Part shown: positions 22,232 through 32,650 of the stretch, in pieces
Position numbering within the stretch: the first letter of the stretch is position 1
Layout of the letters: each line of letters begins with the position of its first letter
From: Cannabis sativa
Lineage: Eukaryota > Streptophyta > Magnoliopsida > Rosales > Cannabaceae
Assembly (NCBI RefSeq): GCF_029168945.1
Contig: NC_083610.1
Location: 47,265,429-47,329,428 of the forward strand
Length of the DNA: 64,000 nucleotides
Reading direction: 5' to 3'
The notes under the pieces: generated by a model
Databases searched by the model: none
Seen by the model: only the letters and a program-made list of their open reading frames with translations
What the model was told of the DNA's origin: nothing
Translations under genes and position numbers: made by a program

Positions 22232-24745
22232 TTAGGGGCATTGAAATTTTGGAGAACCCTCCACGAACCTACGGTAGTACCCGCCTAATCCCAAGAAGCT
22301 TCTGATCTCTGTCACTGTCTTCGGTCTCGGCCAATCTCTGACGGATTCAATCTTCCCGGGATCCACCTTGATCCCATCTTTACTCACAATGTGCCCTAGG
22401 AAGGACACCTGAGACAACCAGAACTCACATTTCTTGAACTTGGCGTAGAGCTTATGTTCTCGAAGTCGTTGCAGTACCATCTGAAGATGTAACTCATGCT
22501 CCTCTTCTGACTGAGAGTACACGAGGATGTCGTCGATAAACACAATCACACAGATATCGAGGAAATCCTTGAATACTCTATTCATCAGGTCCATGAATGC
22601 TGCAGGAGCATTGGTTAGTCCGAATGACATAACCAGAAACTCGTAGTGTCCATACCTAGTGCGGAAAGCCGTCTTTGGAATGTCCTCCTCTCGGATTCTC
22701 AACTGATGATAACCCGAACGGAGATCAATCTTAGAAAAGACCGTCTTCCCCTGAAGCTGATCGAACAAGTCATCGATCCTAGGTAGTGGATATTTATTCT
22801 TCACCGTCAACTTGTTCAACTCTCTGTAGTCGATGCACATCCTCATAGATCCATCCTTCTTCTTGACGAACAAAACCGGGGCTCCCCAGGGTGATACACT
22901 GGGCCGAAAGAACCCTATGTCAAGCAACCCTTGGAGCTGAATCTTTAGTTCCTTAAGTTCAGCTGGAGCCATCCTATACGGGGCTTTGGAAACTGGATCC
23001 ACCTCTGGTGCCAAGTCAATCACGAAATCGATCTCCCGCTGAGGTGGTAACCCTGGAAGTTCTTCGGGAAAGACGTCCAAAAATTCCCGAACCACTCTGA
23101 TGTCCTCTGGCCGAATGGTGTCTGGCCGAGTGGTGTCCACCACCACGGCCAGAAACCCTAAGCACCCACCGTGCAATAATTCTCTCGCTGACATAGCCGA
23201 GATCACCGGGATCCGAGATCCCTGAACCGAACCCACAAATACAAACGGTTCTTCACTTTCCGGCTGGAAGACTACCATCTTCCTCTTACAGTCAATGCTC
23301 GCCGAATATTTAGATAGGAAATCCATTCCTAAAATAATATCAAATTCGACTAAGCTCATCTCTATCAGATCAGCGCTTAACTCTCTACCATCTATCCTGA
23401 TCGGCATAGACCTAATCCACCTATTGGAGATAACCAATTCTCCGCCATGTAACAGGGTTCCAAACCCTGATTCATATCTATCAAAGGGTCTACCCAACTT
23501 ACTAAAGACTCTGGCCGCCACATAAGAATGTGTAGCCCCAGAATCAAACAGCACTGAATAAAGCGAGTTGTTAATGAAAAGCTGACCTGTGACTACTGAT
23601 GGGCTGGCATCTGCATCAGCCTGCGTGATAGCGAATACCCTGGCTGGAGTGGGTATCGCTGGAGCTCTCGGTGCCTCTGGCCGGAGCTGGGGACATTCCC
23701 TCTTGAAGTGTCCGGGCATGCCACAATGAAAGCATCCCTGCCCCTTGCACTCACCCCGATGATGCCTCTTGCAGCTAGGGCACTCGGGATAGGAGAATCG
23801 GGTCTCATTACCACCAGGACGACTCCCTCTGTTCTGGTTCCCCCGGAACCTCTTGTTCTGACTCGAGCCGCCGGAAGCAGTGGGTGCCCTCTTCCTCTGA
23901 TCAATGGCCGAACCACTACTCCCCCTGCTATAGCCTGATGCAGGAGGGGTAGGAGCTCCGCCACTAATCGGAGTACTAGCTGACTCTGACATGCACCCCA
24001 CTGCGCCCTCAGCTCGCAGTGCCTTCTCCACCATCTGAGCATAGGTGGTGCTGTCGTCCGTGGTGATCATCAGGTCATGCCTGATCTTGGGATTCAACCC
24101 GTCCAAGTACTTCTCCTTCTTGCTGAAGTCGGTCGGCACAATTCCCGAGGCTAACCTCGCCAACCGATCAAACTGAGTAGTATACTCAGTGACGCTCATG
24201 TTCTCCCGCTGGGTCAGGTGAACGAACTCTTTCCTCTTGGCGCTTCTGACCGCCTCATTATAGTATTTCGCGTTGAAGAGTTCCTGAAACCTTTCCCAGG
24301 TCATGGTGGTGACATCGTGAATCTGAGACACCATGTCCCACCATACCAGGGCGTCCTCCTGGAACTGAAACGTGGCGCATACCACTCTGTCATTACCGGT
24401 GACACCCATGAAGTTCAGAATTTTGGTGATCACCGTCAGCCACTGTTCGGCTTTCATCACGTCCGGACCTCCCAGGAATACCGGAGGTGCTTGCTTCCGG
24501 AACCGCTCATACAATGGTTCCAATGCGTGGGCCGCCACCACAATCTCGGCACAGGCGGCGAGGGCGGGTGCCACCGGAACTATAGGCACCGGAACCGCAG
24601 GAGCACCCCGCCGTCTCAACCTACGAATCTCGAGGTCTTGTTCTTCGATCCGGCTTGCATCTCCGCAAACCGCAACTCCCACCCGGGCTCCCCGATCGGC
24701 CGGGAGCACAGGCAGCCTGTGGCGGGTTCTCATCACCCCGGCCAC
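22232..24745 (-). CDS. Gag-protease-reverse transcriptase polyprotein (gypsy)
   Basis: An 837-residue frame. Residues about 80-255 are a retrotransposon Gag domain ([38 protein letters not shown]). A CCHC knuckle, [14 protein letters not shown], is near residue 340. An aspartic protease active site, [11 protein letters not shown], is near 400. Reverse transcriptase runs from about 590, with [20 protein letters not shown] and the catalytic box [10 protein letters not shown] near 735 (usual YIDD). The C-terminus is lost at [15 protein letters not shown] by a one-base shift near 22245. The N-terminal start shown is not the natural one (see 24621-24863). Apart from frame changes the residues look unspoiled. 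Confidence 0.93.
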   Translation of the reverse strand: MAGVMRTRHRLPVLPADRGARVGVAVCGDASRIEEQDLEIRRLRRRGAPAVPVPIVPVAPALAACAEIVVAAHALEPLYERFRKQAPPVFLGGPDVMKAEQWLTVITKILNFMGVTGNDRVVCATFQFQEDALVWWDMVSQIHDVTTMTWERFQELFNAKYYNEAVRSAKRKEFVHLTQRENMSVTEYTTQFDRLARLASGIVPTDFSKKEKYLDGLNPKIRHDLMITTDDSTTYAQMVEKALRAEGAVGCMSESASTPISGGAPTPPASGYSRGSSGSAIDQRKRAPTASGGSSQNKRFRGNQNRGSRPGGNETRFSYPECPSCKRHHRGECKGQGCFHCGMPGHFKRECPQLRPEAPRAPAIPTPARVFAITQADADASPSVVTGQLFINNSLYSVLFDSGATHSYVAARVFSKLGRPFDRYESGFGTLLHGGELVISNRWIRSMPIRIDGRELSADLIEMSLVEFDIILGMDFLSKYSASIDCKRKMVVFQPESEEPFVFVGSVQGSRIPVISAMSARELLHGGCLGFLAVVVDTTRPDTIRPEDIRVVREFLDVFPEELPGLPPQREIDFVIDLAPEVDPVSKAPYRMAPAELKELKIQLQGLLDIGFFRPSVSPWGAPVLFVKKKDGSMRMCIDYRELNKLTVKNKYPLPRIDDLFDQLQGKTVFSKIDLRSGYHQLRIREEDIPKTAFRTRYGHYEFLVMSFGLTNAPAAFMDLMNRVFKDFLDICVIVFIDDILVYSQSEEEHELHLQMVLQRLREHKLYAKFKKCEFWLSQVSFLGHIVSKDGIKVDPGKIESVRDWPRPKTVTEIRSFLGLGGYYRRFVEGSPKFQCP

Positions 24746-24863
24746 GAGCCCTGCCTCGGGGACCTCTACCTCGGCCCCGAGCAGGTGGGGGAAACTGAGC
24801 TCCCTGTCCCTGATTCGACCCTACGGAGTTGCCCTGACTCCTGGTAGTCCGTCTGGCGTCCAT
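24621..24863 (-). CDS. Natural N-terminus of gypsy Gag, frame-shifted from the rest
   Basis: Starts [14 protein letters not shown] and runs into an RG-rich stretch ([18 protein letters not shown]) and DENPPQA, usual for the start of Gag in this clade. The frame leaves the main Gag frame near 24690, where an extra C in GCTCCCGGCC accounts for the shift. The RG-rich segment probably binds RNA. Confidence 0.7.
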   Translation of the reverse strand: MDARRTTRSQGNSVGSNQGQGAQFPPPARGRGRGPRGRARGRGDENPPQAACAPGRSGSPGGSCGLRRCKPDRRTRPRDS

Positions 24864-25126
24864 CTAGTTAGAACCGCCTGCGAAACCAAGAGTTGGCATA
24901 TCAGGTCGTATTCAAGGCGAGCTTACTAATGCCGCTTAATTTGGAAATTAGAAATGAAACATGCGCCTATTCTACTATCAAAGTTACTAACATGCTTCCT
25001 AACAGGCTTTTCTTTTTCATAACCGAATAAAATAAACTACTAAAGCAATAAAGGCTTGCGAACCGTGAACCGAGCTAGCTGGCGATGATGATTGTACATG
25101 TCGTGACGATCTTCTAAGACAACACA

Positions 25127-25141
25127 GCGGCTACGATACCA
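25127..25141 (-). other. Primer binding site of the gypsy element
   Basis: The minus strand reads TGGTATCGTAGCCGC, three bases inside the 5' LTR end. It matches the 3' end complement of plant initiator methionine tRNA for the first seven bases (TGGTATC) and then deviates from the usual AGAGCC. Confidence 0.7.
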
Positions 25142-25144
25142 AAT

Positions 25145-27384
25145 TGTAACACCCTAACTATCTTAGGCGTATTACGTGATTTTGAAACGTACTGTGCAGC
25201 TCGTTGCTAATCAACGAGGTTTATGGAAAAACGTGATTAATTAAAATTTTGCTTTTTAATTAAACTTATAAACCATATTATAAAAGTCTCGGGATCCCGA
25301 TTTATAAAATCATTTACAAACGTTTTAACTGTTTAACTTTTACATCAAAATGAAAGTCGTCTAACGACGCTTACAAAAATCTCACCGTGCCGTCCCGAGG
25401 ATCGTACGCTCCTGTGCCTAACCGCCCCGACATGTACAATCTCATAAGCTCGCTCACGGTCCATCGCCTACAGCCTTGCCTTTACCTACACATGAACATA
25501 AACCGTGAGTCGACGGACTCGCAAGAAAAGCATAAAAATATCATACATAACTAATCGCCGTGTCCAACACGATGCGAGTCCCGCTTCGCCATGTCCAACA
25601 TGGTACCGAGCCACTACCGCCATGTCCAACATGGTACCGAGTTTTGAACGTTCGGGGGACGGTACTATTGACAAGTATCCTCCCGATCGGTCGAACCGGT
25701 CATACTCCGCCGTTGGTCATACTCCACGTACCGACGGGATAGGTCAATAAAGATCGAACCACCAACCAAGTGTCGGCTGATCGGCCGAACCGGTCATACT
25801 CCGCCGCCGGTCATACTCCACTGTACCGACGTGACGGGGTTGGATGGTTCGAAGCCTAAATACATAACTAATGTAATCTAGCGGGCTTCCTACATGCACG
25901 CTAAACATGTAATCTACATATGCATACCGTTATACTAATCTTACCCGGATTCCGATTTCGGGTGTGCGGCCAACCCGACCGGAACCGAAGCCGAGCGGCG
26001 GATTGCGCTCCTAAACCATAAAAATCACAACGCTATAAGTGACACGCTAAATCACTTCCGGGGACTAAAACTTGGAACTAAAAGTTTCCCTATCGATAAA
26101 AAGCATGGCAATACCCCTAAAACCTAAAAACGAGGAAAACTAGGGTTCGGAAAAATTCCCCAACCCAGGTAGACCAGGTTGCCCAACCGAATTCCGGTTC
26201 CGGGAAAATTCGTAACACTCATCCGAATTCCGGATGCACAACCTAATTCCGGTTCCTCGCAGCAAGAAACATAAAAATTCATAACTTGCACAATTCTACC
26301 CCCAATCACATGAAACCTTCCAGACCTGGTCTATACCTCCCCTAGAACATTTCTAAGGCAACAAAACCACCAGTTGCACGAATTCAAAAATCACCATTAG
26401 AGCTCAAGCTTTGAGTTCTAAACTCAAACTTGAGCAAACCTAGCTAGCATGCAATCAAATCCATCTAAACTTACTTAAACAAGCTTAACTAAGCCTCTGA
26501 AAACAATCAAAAAACATCAACAATATCTCAGCAACAGAACATAGACATTTCTCTTTGAAAACCATATTTTTGAGCTAAAAATCAAAACTTTGAACAACAC
26601 AACTAGCATGCATCATAACCAGCTCTAGTCTACTCAATTGAACAAGATTTAAACCTCAGAAATCATATCACAAACACAGCAGCAACAACACCTCAAGTAA
26701 GCATGCATTTACTCATATTTTCACCATTTTTATTCAAGAAAATAAAGGGAAAGAGTTAGAGATTACATACCACAACCTAGAGTTCACAATTAGGTTGAAT
26801 TTAGCTTTGAAAATTGAAGAAAAACCCAGCTTTTGCACCCCAAATACCCAGCCGAAAGTGGAGAGGAAAAGAGAGAGTTTTTGGAAAATTCTATTTTCTT
26901 TTCTAAGTGTTTTTTGTAAAAAATGAAAGAAATAATATAAACCCACTTAACATAACCATTTATTAAATCTATTTCAGCCAAAAACAATTAAATAAATAAA
27001 CATTTAATTTCCAAATAAAAGTCACTAAAAGACAAAAAGTCATTGGGGCAAAAAGACCATTTTGCCCCTCCATCATAAAATCACATAAATCATACTAAAG
27101 GGGTATTTTTGGGAAATTCTAAATTCCCGGCCATTCCCGGCATTCCCAATGTCTAAAACCCGTCCCCAAAATACTAACATACTAAGTTGTGATTTCTACT
27201 GAGCCAAACGCCGAGTTCCAAAATACCGGACACCGGAAAGCGAAATATAAAAACTACTGATGACATAATCATGCATTTCCGAATTCCGTAAATAACAGTA
27301 ATAAATTATTTAAATAGCTATAAATAATTTCATAATTAAACATAAACAACTGCTAATTTCCAAATTAACTAAGCGGGCTTTACA
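25145..27384 (-). repeat. 5' LTR of the gypsy element, with an anomalous middle tract
   Basis: 2240 bases with ends identical to the 3' LTR. From about 25365 to 26380 it differs repeatedly from the 3' LTR, mostly by CTG to CCG, CAG to CGG or loss of a base at such sites. Examples: TTCGGGGGACGG against TTCAGGGGACGG, TCCCGATCGG against TCCTGATCGG, and GCGGGCTTCC against GCAGGCTTCC. Outside this tract the two LTRs appear the same. Confidence 0.93.
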
Positions 27385-27469
27385 CTTGCGCTTTGGGTAT
27401 ATGTGTCAATTTATTAACTGACATTTATACTTTCATTTTCAATTGCTAAGATCAGCATATATGCCACCA

Positions 27470-27720
27470 ACGCAAAGTCGGGACTCAGTGTAGAAGATAT
27501 TGAAAGAGAAGAGAAAGAGGAGAGAGGAGGAAGAAGATGAAGAAATAATCTACTATTTTTATTGATTAGAAAATAGAGTATTACAATCCTTATATATACA
27601 CAAGCAAGAGAATGAGAATCACTAAATTAGTTACAACAAATAACCGTAATTAAGATAACAACTATCCTAACTAACTTGACACATCAGCTTCTGTCTCCTT
27701 AATACTCAATCGCGTCAGTT
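27470..27720 (-). mobile_element. Probable copia-type LTR fragment with TATA box
   Basis: On the minus strand: TGTGTCAAGTTAGTTAGGATAG, then TGTATATATAAGG, AATAAA-like CAATAAAAATAG and a CT-rich run ending near CACTGAGTCCCG. This arrangement of TATA box, polyadenylation-like signal and CT-rich stretch is common in short copia LTRs. Neither boundary nor a target duplication was found. Confidence 0.35.
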
Positions 27721-28067
27721 ATAAACCGACACTATTAAATGTTACTGTCGAACTAGAACTGATGCAAATAGTATATACAATCTAACTTTTATACCATTAG
27801 GGTCAATTTTGTACAGAAGTACAAAACACACTAAATATATATATATATATACATGTAAAAATAGATCTTCGAATTATCACTCTTTGGCCAAACTAAAAAA
27901 ATATACACAAATTAGATCAAATATACAAATAGAGATCTAAACATAAATATTTTTTATATAAAAAATATGAGGTAGTGAGATGAAAGAGAAACCATCGAAG
28001 CTACCACCAGATCTCCTACAATGTGTGACACACCACCCCGACCATAGAGGACCATTGGAGCCACCAC

Positions 28068-28069
<2 letters not shown>

Positions 28070-28100
<31 letters not shown>
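28070..28100. repeat. GA microsatellite
   Basis: Uninterrupted (GA)n of about 31 bases. Confidence 0.95.
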
Positions 28101-28103
<3 letters not shown>

Positions 28104-28264
28104 AGCTCCGGTGATGGTCTAGTGCGAGGGGCTTCGTCGACATGTGGTGCGAGTGGCTCAAACTAGTGCGATGAGCTTCGACGATGAGCTGGTGAGCAAT
28201 TGACAGTCAATGTACGAGAGAGAGAGGGAGAGAGAGACGTGGAAAAAGGGGGGCTACTAAATCC

Positions 28265-28274
<10 letters not shown>

Positions 28275-28354
<80 letters not shown>
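28275..28354. repeat. Long GA microsatellite, 40 units
   Basis: Eighty bases of perfect (GA)40 preceded by (GT)n. The flanks (AACTGACA, TAATCCGACACAA) resemble the subterminal CGACACTA-type repeats of CACTA elements. The open frames through it encode only dipeptide repeats. Confidence 0.95.
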
Positions 28355-28357
<3 letters not shown>

Positions 28358-28551
28358 GTTTAAATCGTTTCTAAAGCCCAAAATGTCAGTTTAAAACTGA
28401 CACAAAGCATAACATTAGTCCTAATCCGACACAAAATTTTAAAATAGTCGTTTTACATCAGTTATGATCGTTGACAGACGTGTTAACCAACACTAGTACC
28501 TTATTTTATAGTAGTATCAACAAACTCGCCATATAAAAATATTTAGACATT

Positions 28552-29648
28552 TCATTTGCTGGTCATGTTCAACTTATTCAATCCACTTTGATTGGTCTTA
28601 GAAACTACTGGATGAGAGTCTTTCTTCTTCCTCAGAGTGTGATAAAGGAGATTGAGAAGTTTTGTCGTGGTTTTTTGTGGGGTCTAAAGGACAATCGGCC
28701 CAAGATCCATTTGGCTAGCTGGGAGAAGGTGTGTCTCCCTAAAGCTCTTGGAGGTCTTGGTTTCAAAGATGGCTCTCGTTGGAATAAAGCCTCCCTTGCC
28801 AGATTTATCTGGGACATAATGAACAAAAAGGACTTGTTGTGGGTGAAATGGGTTAATGCAGTGTATCTCAAGGGTGCCAGTTTATGGACTTACAACTTAA
28901 AAGCAGACACTAGCTGGTATTGGAAGAAGTTATACAGGCTGAGAATGGATTACACTCAACAGGAAATCGATTCTGCTGGTGTGAGGGGAACTTTTAGAGT
29001 TTTTAAACTCTATAATTTGTCCTTTAATCAACTTATAGACCATGCTGCCAAAGCGATCTGGTGCAGCCTTAAAGTTCCGAAGCATGGTTTCATTCTTTGG
29101 TAGGCGGTTCATTCGAACCTTCTCACTAGAGACATGCTTAGTAGATTTCAGATTGTTGTTGAAAATACTTGTTGTGCTGTTTGTGGAACAGGTTTGGAGA
29201 GTCATCATCACCTATTTTTTGATTGCAGGCTGTCTAGTTTGGTTCTTACCAAACTGTTTAGTTGGCTGGGTTTCAATGGTTGGGATTCTTCCTTTAGCGG
29301 CTGGTGCTACTGGTGCTGCTGGTTGTCTTCTTTGCAGCCGAGCTTCATAGGTCGGTTGATGGTGGTTTTGTTGGCAGCAACTATATACCATCTTTGGAGG
29401 AATAGGAACAATTGTATATACTCGAATTATTCTAAAACAGTGAATTGTATTGTTCAAAGCATTAGAAAAGATATAAAGTATAGATTGAGCATGATCAAGA
29501 AAAGAAAAGGGACAAGAATAGAGATTGATTTACTTGAGAGAATGATTTGTAATTAATTGTTGTTGTGAGGTTGGTCTTTCTTTGAGAAAGATTGAGGGTG
29601 TATTTGTCTTGTTCGATTAATGAAATTTTTTTTTCTTGATCAAAAAAA
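28552..29648 (+). mobile_element. 5'-truncated L1-type LINE with 17-bp TSD and poly-A tail
   Basis: AAAAATATTTAGACATT occurs at 28535-28551 and again at 29649-29665, directly after the poly-A run at 29642-29653 (the duplication shares As with the tail). Between them lies the 3' end of a LINE: C-terminal RT region and zf-RVT, then about 95 bases of 3' UTR ending TTCTTGATCAAAAA. A long TSD, A tail and 5' truncation are exactly the products of target-primed reverse transcription. Confidence 0.9.
28555..29556 (+). pseudogene. LINE ORF2 C-terminal part (zf-RVT), one in-frame stop
   Basis: Residues such as FCRGFLWG, IHLASWEKVCLPKALGGLG and WYWKKLYRLR are the conserved region after the RT of plant LINEs. 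The second half has the zinc finger CCAVCGTGLESHHHLFFDC (zf-RVT) and LAATIYHLWRNRNNCIY. The two halves are in one frame, separated only by TAG at 29101-29103, where CAG (Q) would be expected (LW-Q-AVHSNLLTRD). There is no RNase H domain after it; the frame ends at 29556. A recent but truncated and inactive copy. Confidence 0.85.
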
Positions 29649-29886
29649 AAAAATATTTAGACATTGTTATTATATTTATCAAATGTGTAAAGTGTAGGAT
29701 ATATAATTACTCTCCTACAATTTCACTTTTTTTTTTTAAATATGTAACCGTCTTCCTTACCTATAAATATAAAATGCTGATCAAAGAGGAAGGATATCGA
29801 ATCCTATTGTGCTAAAACTCTGTCAAATTAAGTAGAAAATTCTCAAAAATAATATTAACTTATAAAATTAGATTAACTTAATTATT

Positions 29887-30745
29887 ATTTGTTTTTTGAT
29901 GAAAAGCGTTTATATTATAGAATAAAAACTCAGTTAGACCTCACAGTCGTTACAAAATAGAGTTTCCGGTATAGAAGAGACCGGTAGGGACCCATACATC
30001 TGATGGGAGAAGGCCCATCTAGCCACATTATGAGCGGCAAAATTACATGTTCTACTGACATAAGAGAAATTACAACTATTAAATGAAGGAGAAGATTTAG
30101 TACAAAATGAGATATAGTTCTCTAAAGCCCAACGAGATCCCTTCCCATTGATGGCGTCGATAACTACTCTCGAATCATTCTCCACAATAACAAACTTGTA
30201 GCCGGAATCCAAAGCGATTGACACAGCCAAGCAGCAAGCCGCAGCTTCACCACACAGAGCATCCGAGAACTCCTTCCGAGCTGTATGAACTCTAAGCACT
30301 CTGCCCAAATGATCTCTAGCCACAACAGCAATACACATACTCTCCAAACCCACTTTCACATCACAATTGAGCTTAACCCAGTCCAGAGGAGGAGGGGACC
30401 AAGCATTTGGTAACGCAGGAGTGGGACTGGAGAGCAATGAATCATACATATCTGCATAGGAAGTACAAATAATATCAAAGCATTTGTTAAAATCAACAGA
30501 GCAGTTATTATGGATCTTGTCATTACGCACCCTCCATATAGTATCCACAATAATAGAAGCATACAAGAAAATATCATCAACATTAGCTCCTTTGTATTTA
30601 AGATCCCAGATGAACTTGACCCAATTCCAGACACGAATACCCGTGTCACAGACCGGATAGATCCCTTCTCATTGATGGCGTCGATAACTACTCTCGAATC
30701 ATTCTCCACAATAACAAACTTGTAGCCGGAATCCAAAGCGATCCC
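29887..30745 (-). mobile_element. 5'-truncated LINE with 17-bp TSD and duplicated 5' end
   Basis: AGATTAACTTAATTATT at 29870-29886 and 30746-30762 is a perfect 17-bp target duplication. The minus-strand insert ends with an A-rich tail (TTTTCATCAAAAAAC). Its 5' end (30660-30742) is an extra direct copy of 30136-30218, part of its own RNase H region, joined to the normal sequence at about 30659. Confidence 0.88.
29934..30566 (-). pseudogene. LINE ORF2 C-terminus, RNase H-like domain
   Basis: A 210-residue frame, open upstream to about 30659 (WNWVKFIWDLKYKG). The domain is the plant LINE RNase H fold (RVT_3): WVKLNCDVKVG with the first acidic residue, ARDHLGRVL, the E in CGEAAACCLAVSIA, VENDSRVVIDAING with the next D, and SRTCNFAAHNVARWA with the terminal histidine region. 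It would remove RNA template during element copying. It cannot move by itself because the endonuclease and RT are missing. Confidence 0.85.
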
Positions 30746-30762
30746 AGATTAACTTAATTATT

Positions 30763-31325
30763 GAACTATGTAAAAATTACCGTGTATTATTTCCATACAA
30801 ATATTCATTGTTTTCATTAAAGTTTATTTATAATTTTTTTATTTTATTGACAAAATTTTAAGTGTAACACTTATATTTCCCAAAATTAAAATATACACTT
30901 TGGGATATAGAACATAATTTTTTTTTTTTGTTAGGAGAGATGTAAAAATAGATATATTAGTATTTGTGAAGACTTGAGTACGAAACATAATTATTTAATT
31001 TAAATTGATTTAATACGTTTTAATTATGTATCATTTTTATTTATTTGTTTTGAATAAATTACACCAAACATAACATTTATCTAATTATTAAAATTTTATT
31101 ATGGAATTATAGTTTAATAGTTACTAAATAGAAATTTTTACATGAAAAATCCATTTTACACAATTTATTACACAATTACTCATACACGCCTATGTCTACA
31201 TTTTTACTTACAAAGTTGGTTTTATTACACAAATACCACTTAGTCATCATTCCATCCATCATCAATCAAATCCTACTCTCTTCCATCTCTTTTTTCATTT
31301 TCTATCAATCAATCCATCATTTCAC
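30763..31325. other. AT-rich sequence, nothing recognised
   Basis: Very AT-rich, homopolymer runs, no protein or element signature that I can support. Confidence 0.5.
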
Positions 31326-31630
31326 TCTCTTTTTTTATTCTTTTCTTTTTATTTTTAATTTTATTTCAGTTTTTAATTTTTTATTTTTAATTTTATTTCA
31401 ATTTTTTAATTTTTTAATTTTAATTTTATTTTCAGTTTTAATTTTTAATTTTTTTTCCATAACAATTCTTCTTTTCTTTTTATTTTTAATTTTATTTCAG
31501 TTTTTAATTTTTAATTTTTAATTTTATTTCAGTTTTTAATTTTTTATTTTTAATTTTATTTTCAGTTTTTAATTTTTAATTTTTTTTCCATAACAATTCT
31601 TCTTTTCTTTTTTATTTTTAATTTTTAATT
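31326..31630 (+). repeat. T-rich tandem repeat (TTTTTAATTTTATTTCAG type)
   Basis: A unit of roughly 22-30 bases built from TTTTTATTTTTAATTTTATTTCAG recurs about ten times. A larger block ending CCATAACAATTCTTCTTTTC occurs twice (near 31457 and 31590), giving a higher-order period of about 135 bases. The long open frame across it is a low-complexity artefact. Confidence 0.8.
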
Positions 31631-32260
31631 GTAAAGCTAGTTTCTTATATATTGTTGCTTAGGTCTAGGATTGACTTCTATCAATCAAGGGAGAACTATA
31701 TATATACATATATGATATGCACACGTAGTGAAGATTTTTGAGACGTACACAATGATATTATTGTCAACATATATAGTAGATATTAGGAAATTAGGTATAC
31801 CAATACCAACAGCACCACGATTCTAAGATTTTATTTTTGAAATATCTCAAAATCAGTCTAATATTATTTGTACAAATTAAAAACGCGCATGTTAGTGTGT
31901 CTAATTAAGTCAATAAAAATCACTATTGAAAGAGTGATGAACATATATAGCATTGCTATTGAAAAAACTGATGATATACAACATTCACGTGCAACAATAT
32001 TAGAGAATAGTGTGCAGAGATTTCATTGTCAACGTTTCTGGAAAAAAAAGATAATGTTGGTGCTGATGTTCGAACCGAGATTTATTTTCGGTTTCTTTTT
32101 GGTTTTCTCCCATATTTGAAATTTTACACCTTCTGTATGTATTTTTTTAATATGTTTTTTATCTAGTTGTTTCCTGTCCATTTTTATATCATCAATGGGT
32201 AACAATGAGATTTATCATGGATGTTGATGTTCAAAGAGTTTTTCCTGTATTTTAGTTTGT

Positions 32261-32650
32261 ATACAGTTGTTTTGTAGTTTTATTATAGTTTTGCTACTTG
32301 CATATGTTATTTCACTATAAAATTAATTTGCAACTATTTGCACAAAACTTACTATGTATAACTACTATTTCTTAGTCCCCATCAAATTAAATTCTTGCAT
32401 AATATATAAACTATCATAAAACGATAATGCAACTATAAGGCAACTATTTGCACTTGCATACAGTTGTTTTGTAATTTTATTATAGTTTTGCTACTTGCAT
32501 ATGTTATTTCACTATAAAATTAATATGCAACTATTTGCACAAAACTTACTATGTATAACTACTATTTCTTAGTCCCCATCAAATTAAATTCTTGCATAAT
32601 ATATAAACTATCATAAAACGATAATGCAACTATAAGGCAACCAAAACAAA
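32261..32650. repeat. Two-copy tandem duplication, 197-base period
   Basis: 32261-32457 is repeated at 32458-32645 almost without change: ATACAGTTGTTTTGTA(G/A)TTT, CTTAGTCCCCATCAAATT and AAACGATAATGCAACTATAA occur in both at a spacing of 197. Only two or three substitutions are visible, so the duplication is recent. AT-rich and non-coding. Confidence 0.92.

Larger units (their letters stand above)
17927..27384 (-). mobile_element. Complete Ty3/gypsy retrotransposon (chromovirus, Tekay/Del-like)
   Basis: Two LTRs (17927-20177 and 25145-27384), each TGTAACACCC ... GGGCTTTACA on the plus strand, bracket about 5.0 kb of internal sequence. A perfect 5-bp target duplication CTTGC lies at 17922-17926 and 27385-27389. 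The order on the minus strand is primer site, Gag, protease, reverse transcriptase, RNase H, integrase, polypurine tract. Integrase after RNase H marks Ty3/gypsy. The long LTRs and a chromodomain-like C-terminus suggest the Tekay/Del clade. Coding capacity is broken by about five frame changes, several of them single-base differences in short homopolymers. Intact termini and TSD indicate a young insertion. Confidence 0.95.

Noticed and set aside
24218..24929. Long plus-strand frames opposite gypsy gag
   Set aside because: Antisense shadows of a GC-rich coding region; the minus-strand frame has the Gag domain and zinc knuckle.
28163..28394. Frames encoding SLSLSL or ERERER repeats
   Set aside because: Pure translation of the GA microsatellite.
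31192..31521. 109-residue F/L/I-rich frame resembling a membrane protein
   Set aside because: Produced by the T-rich tandem repeat, which translates to hydrophobic residues in any frame.
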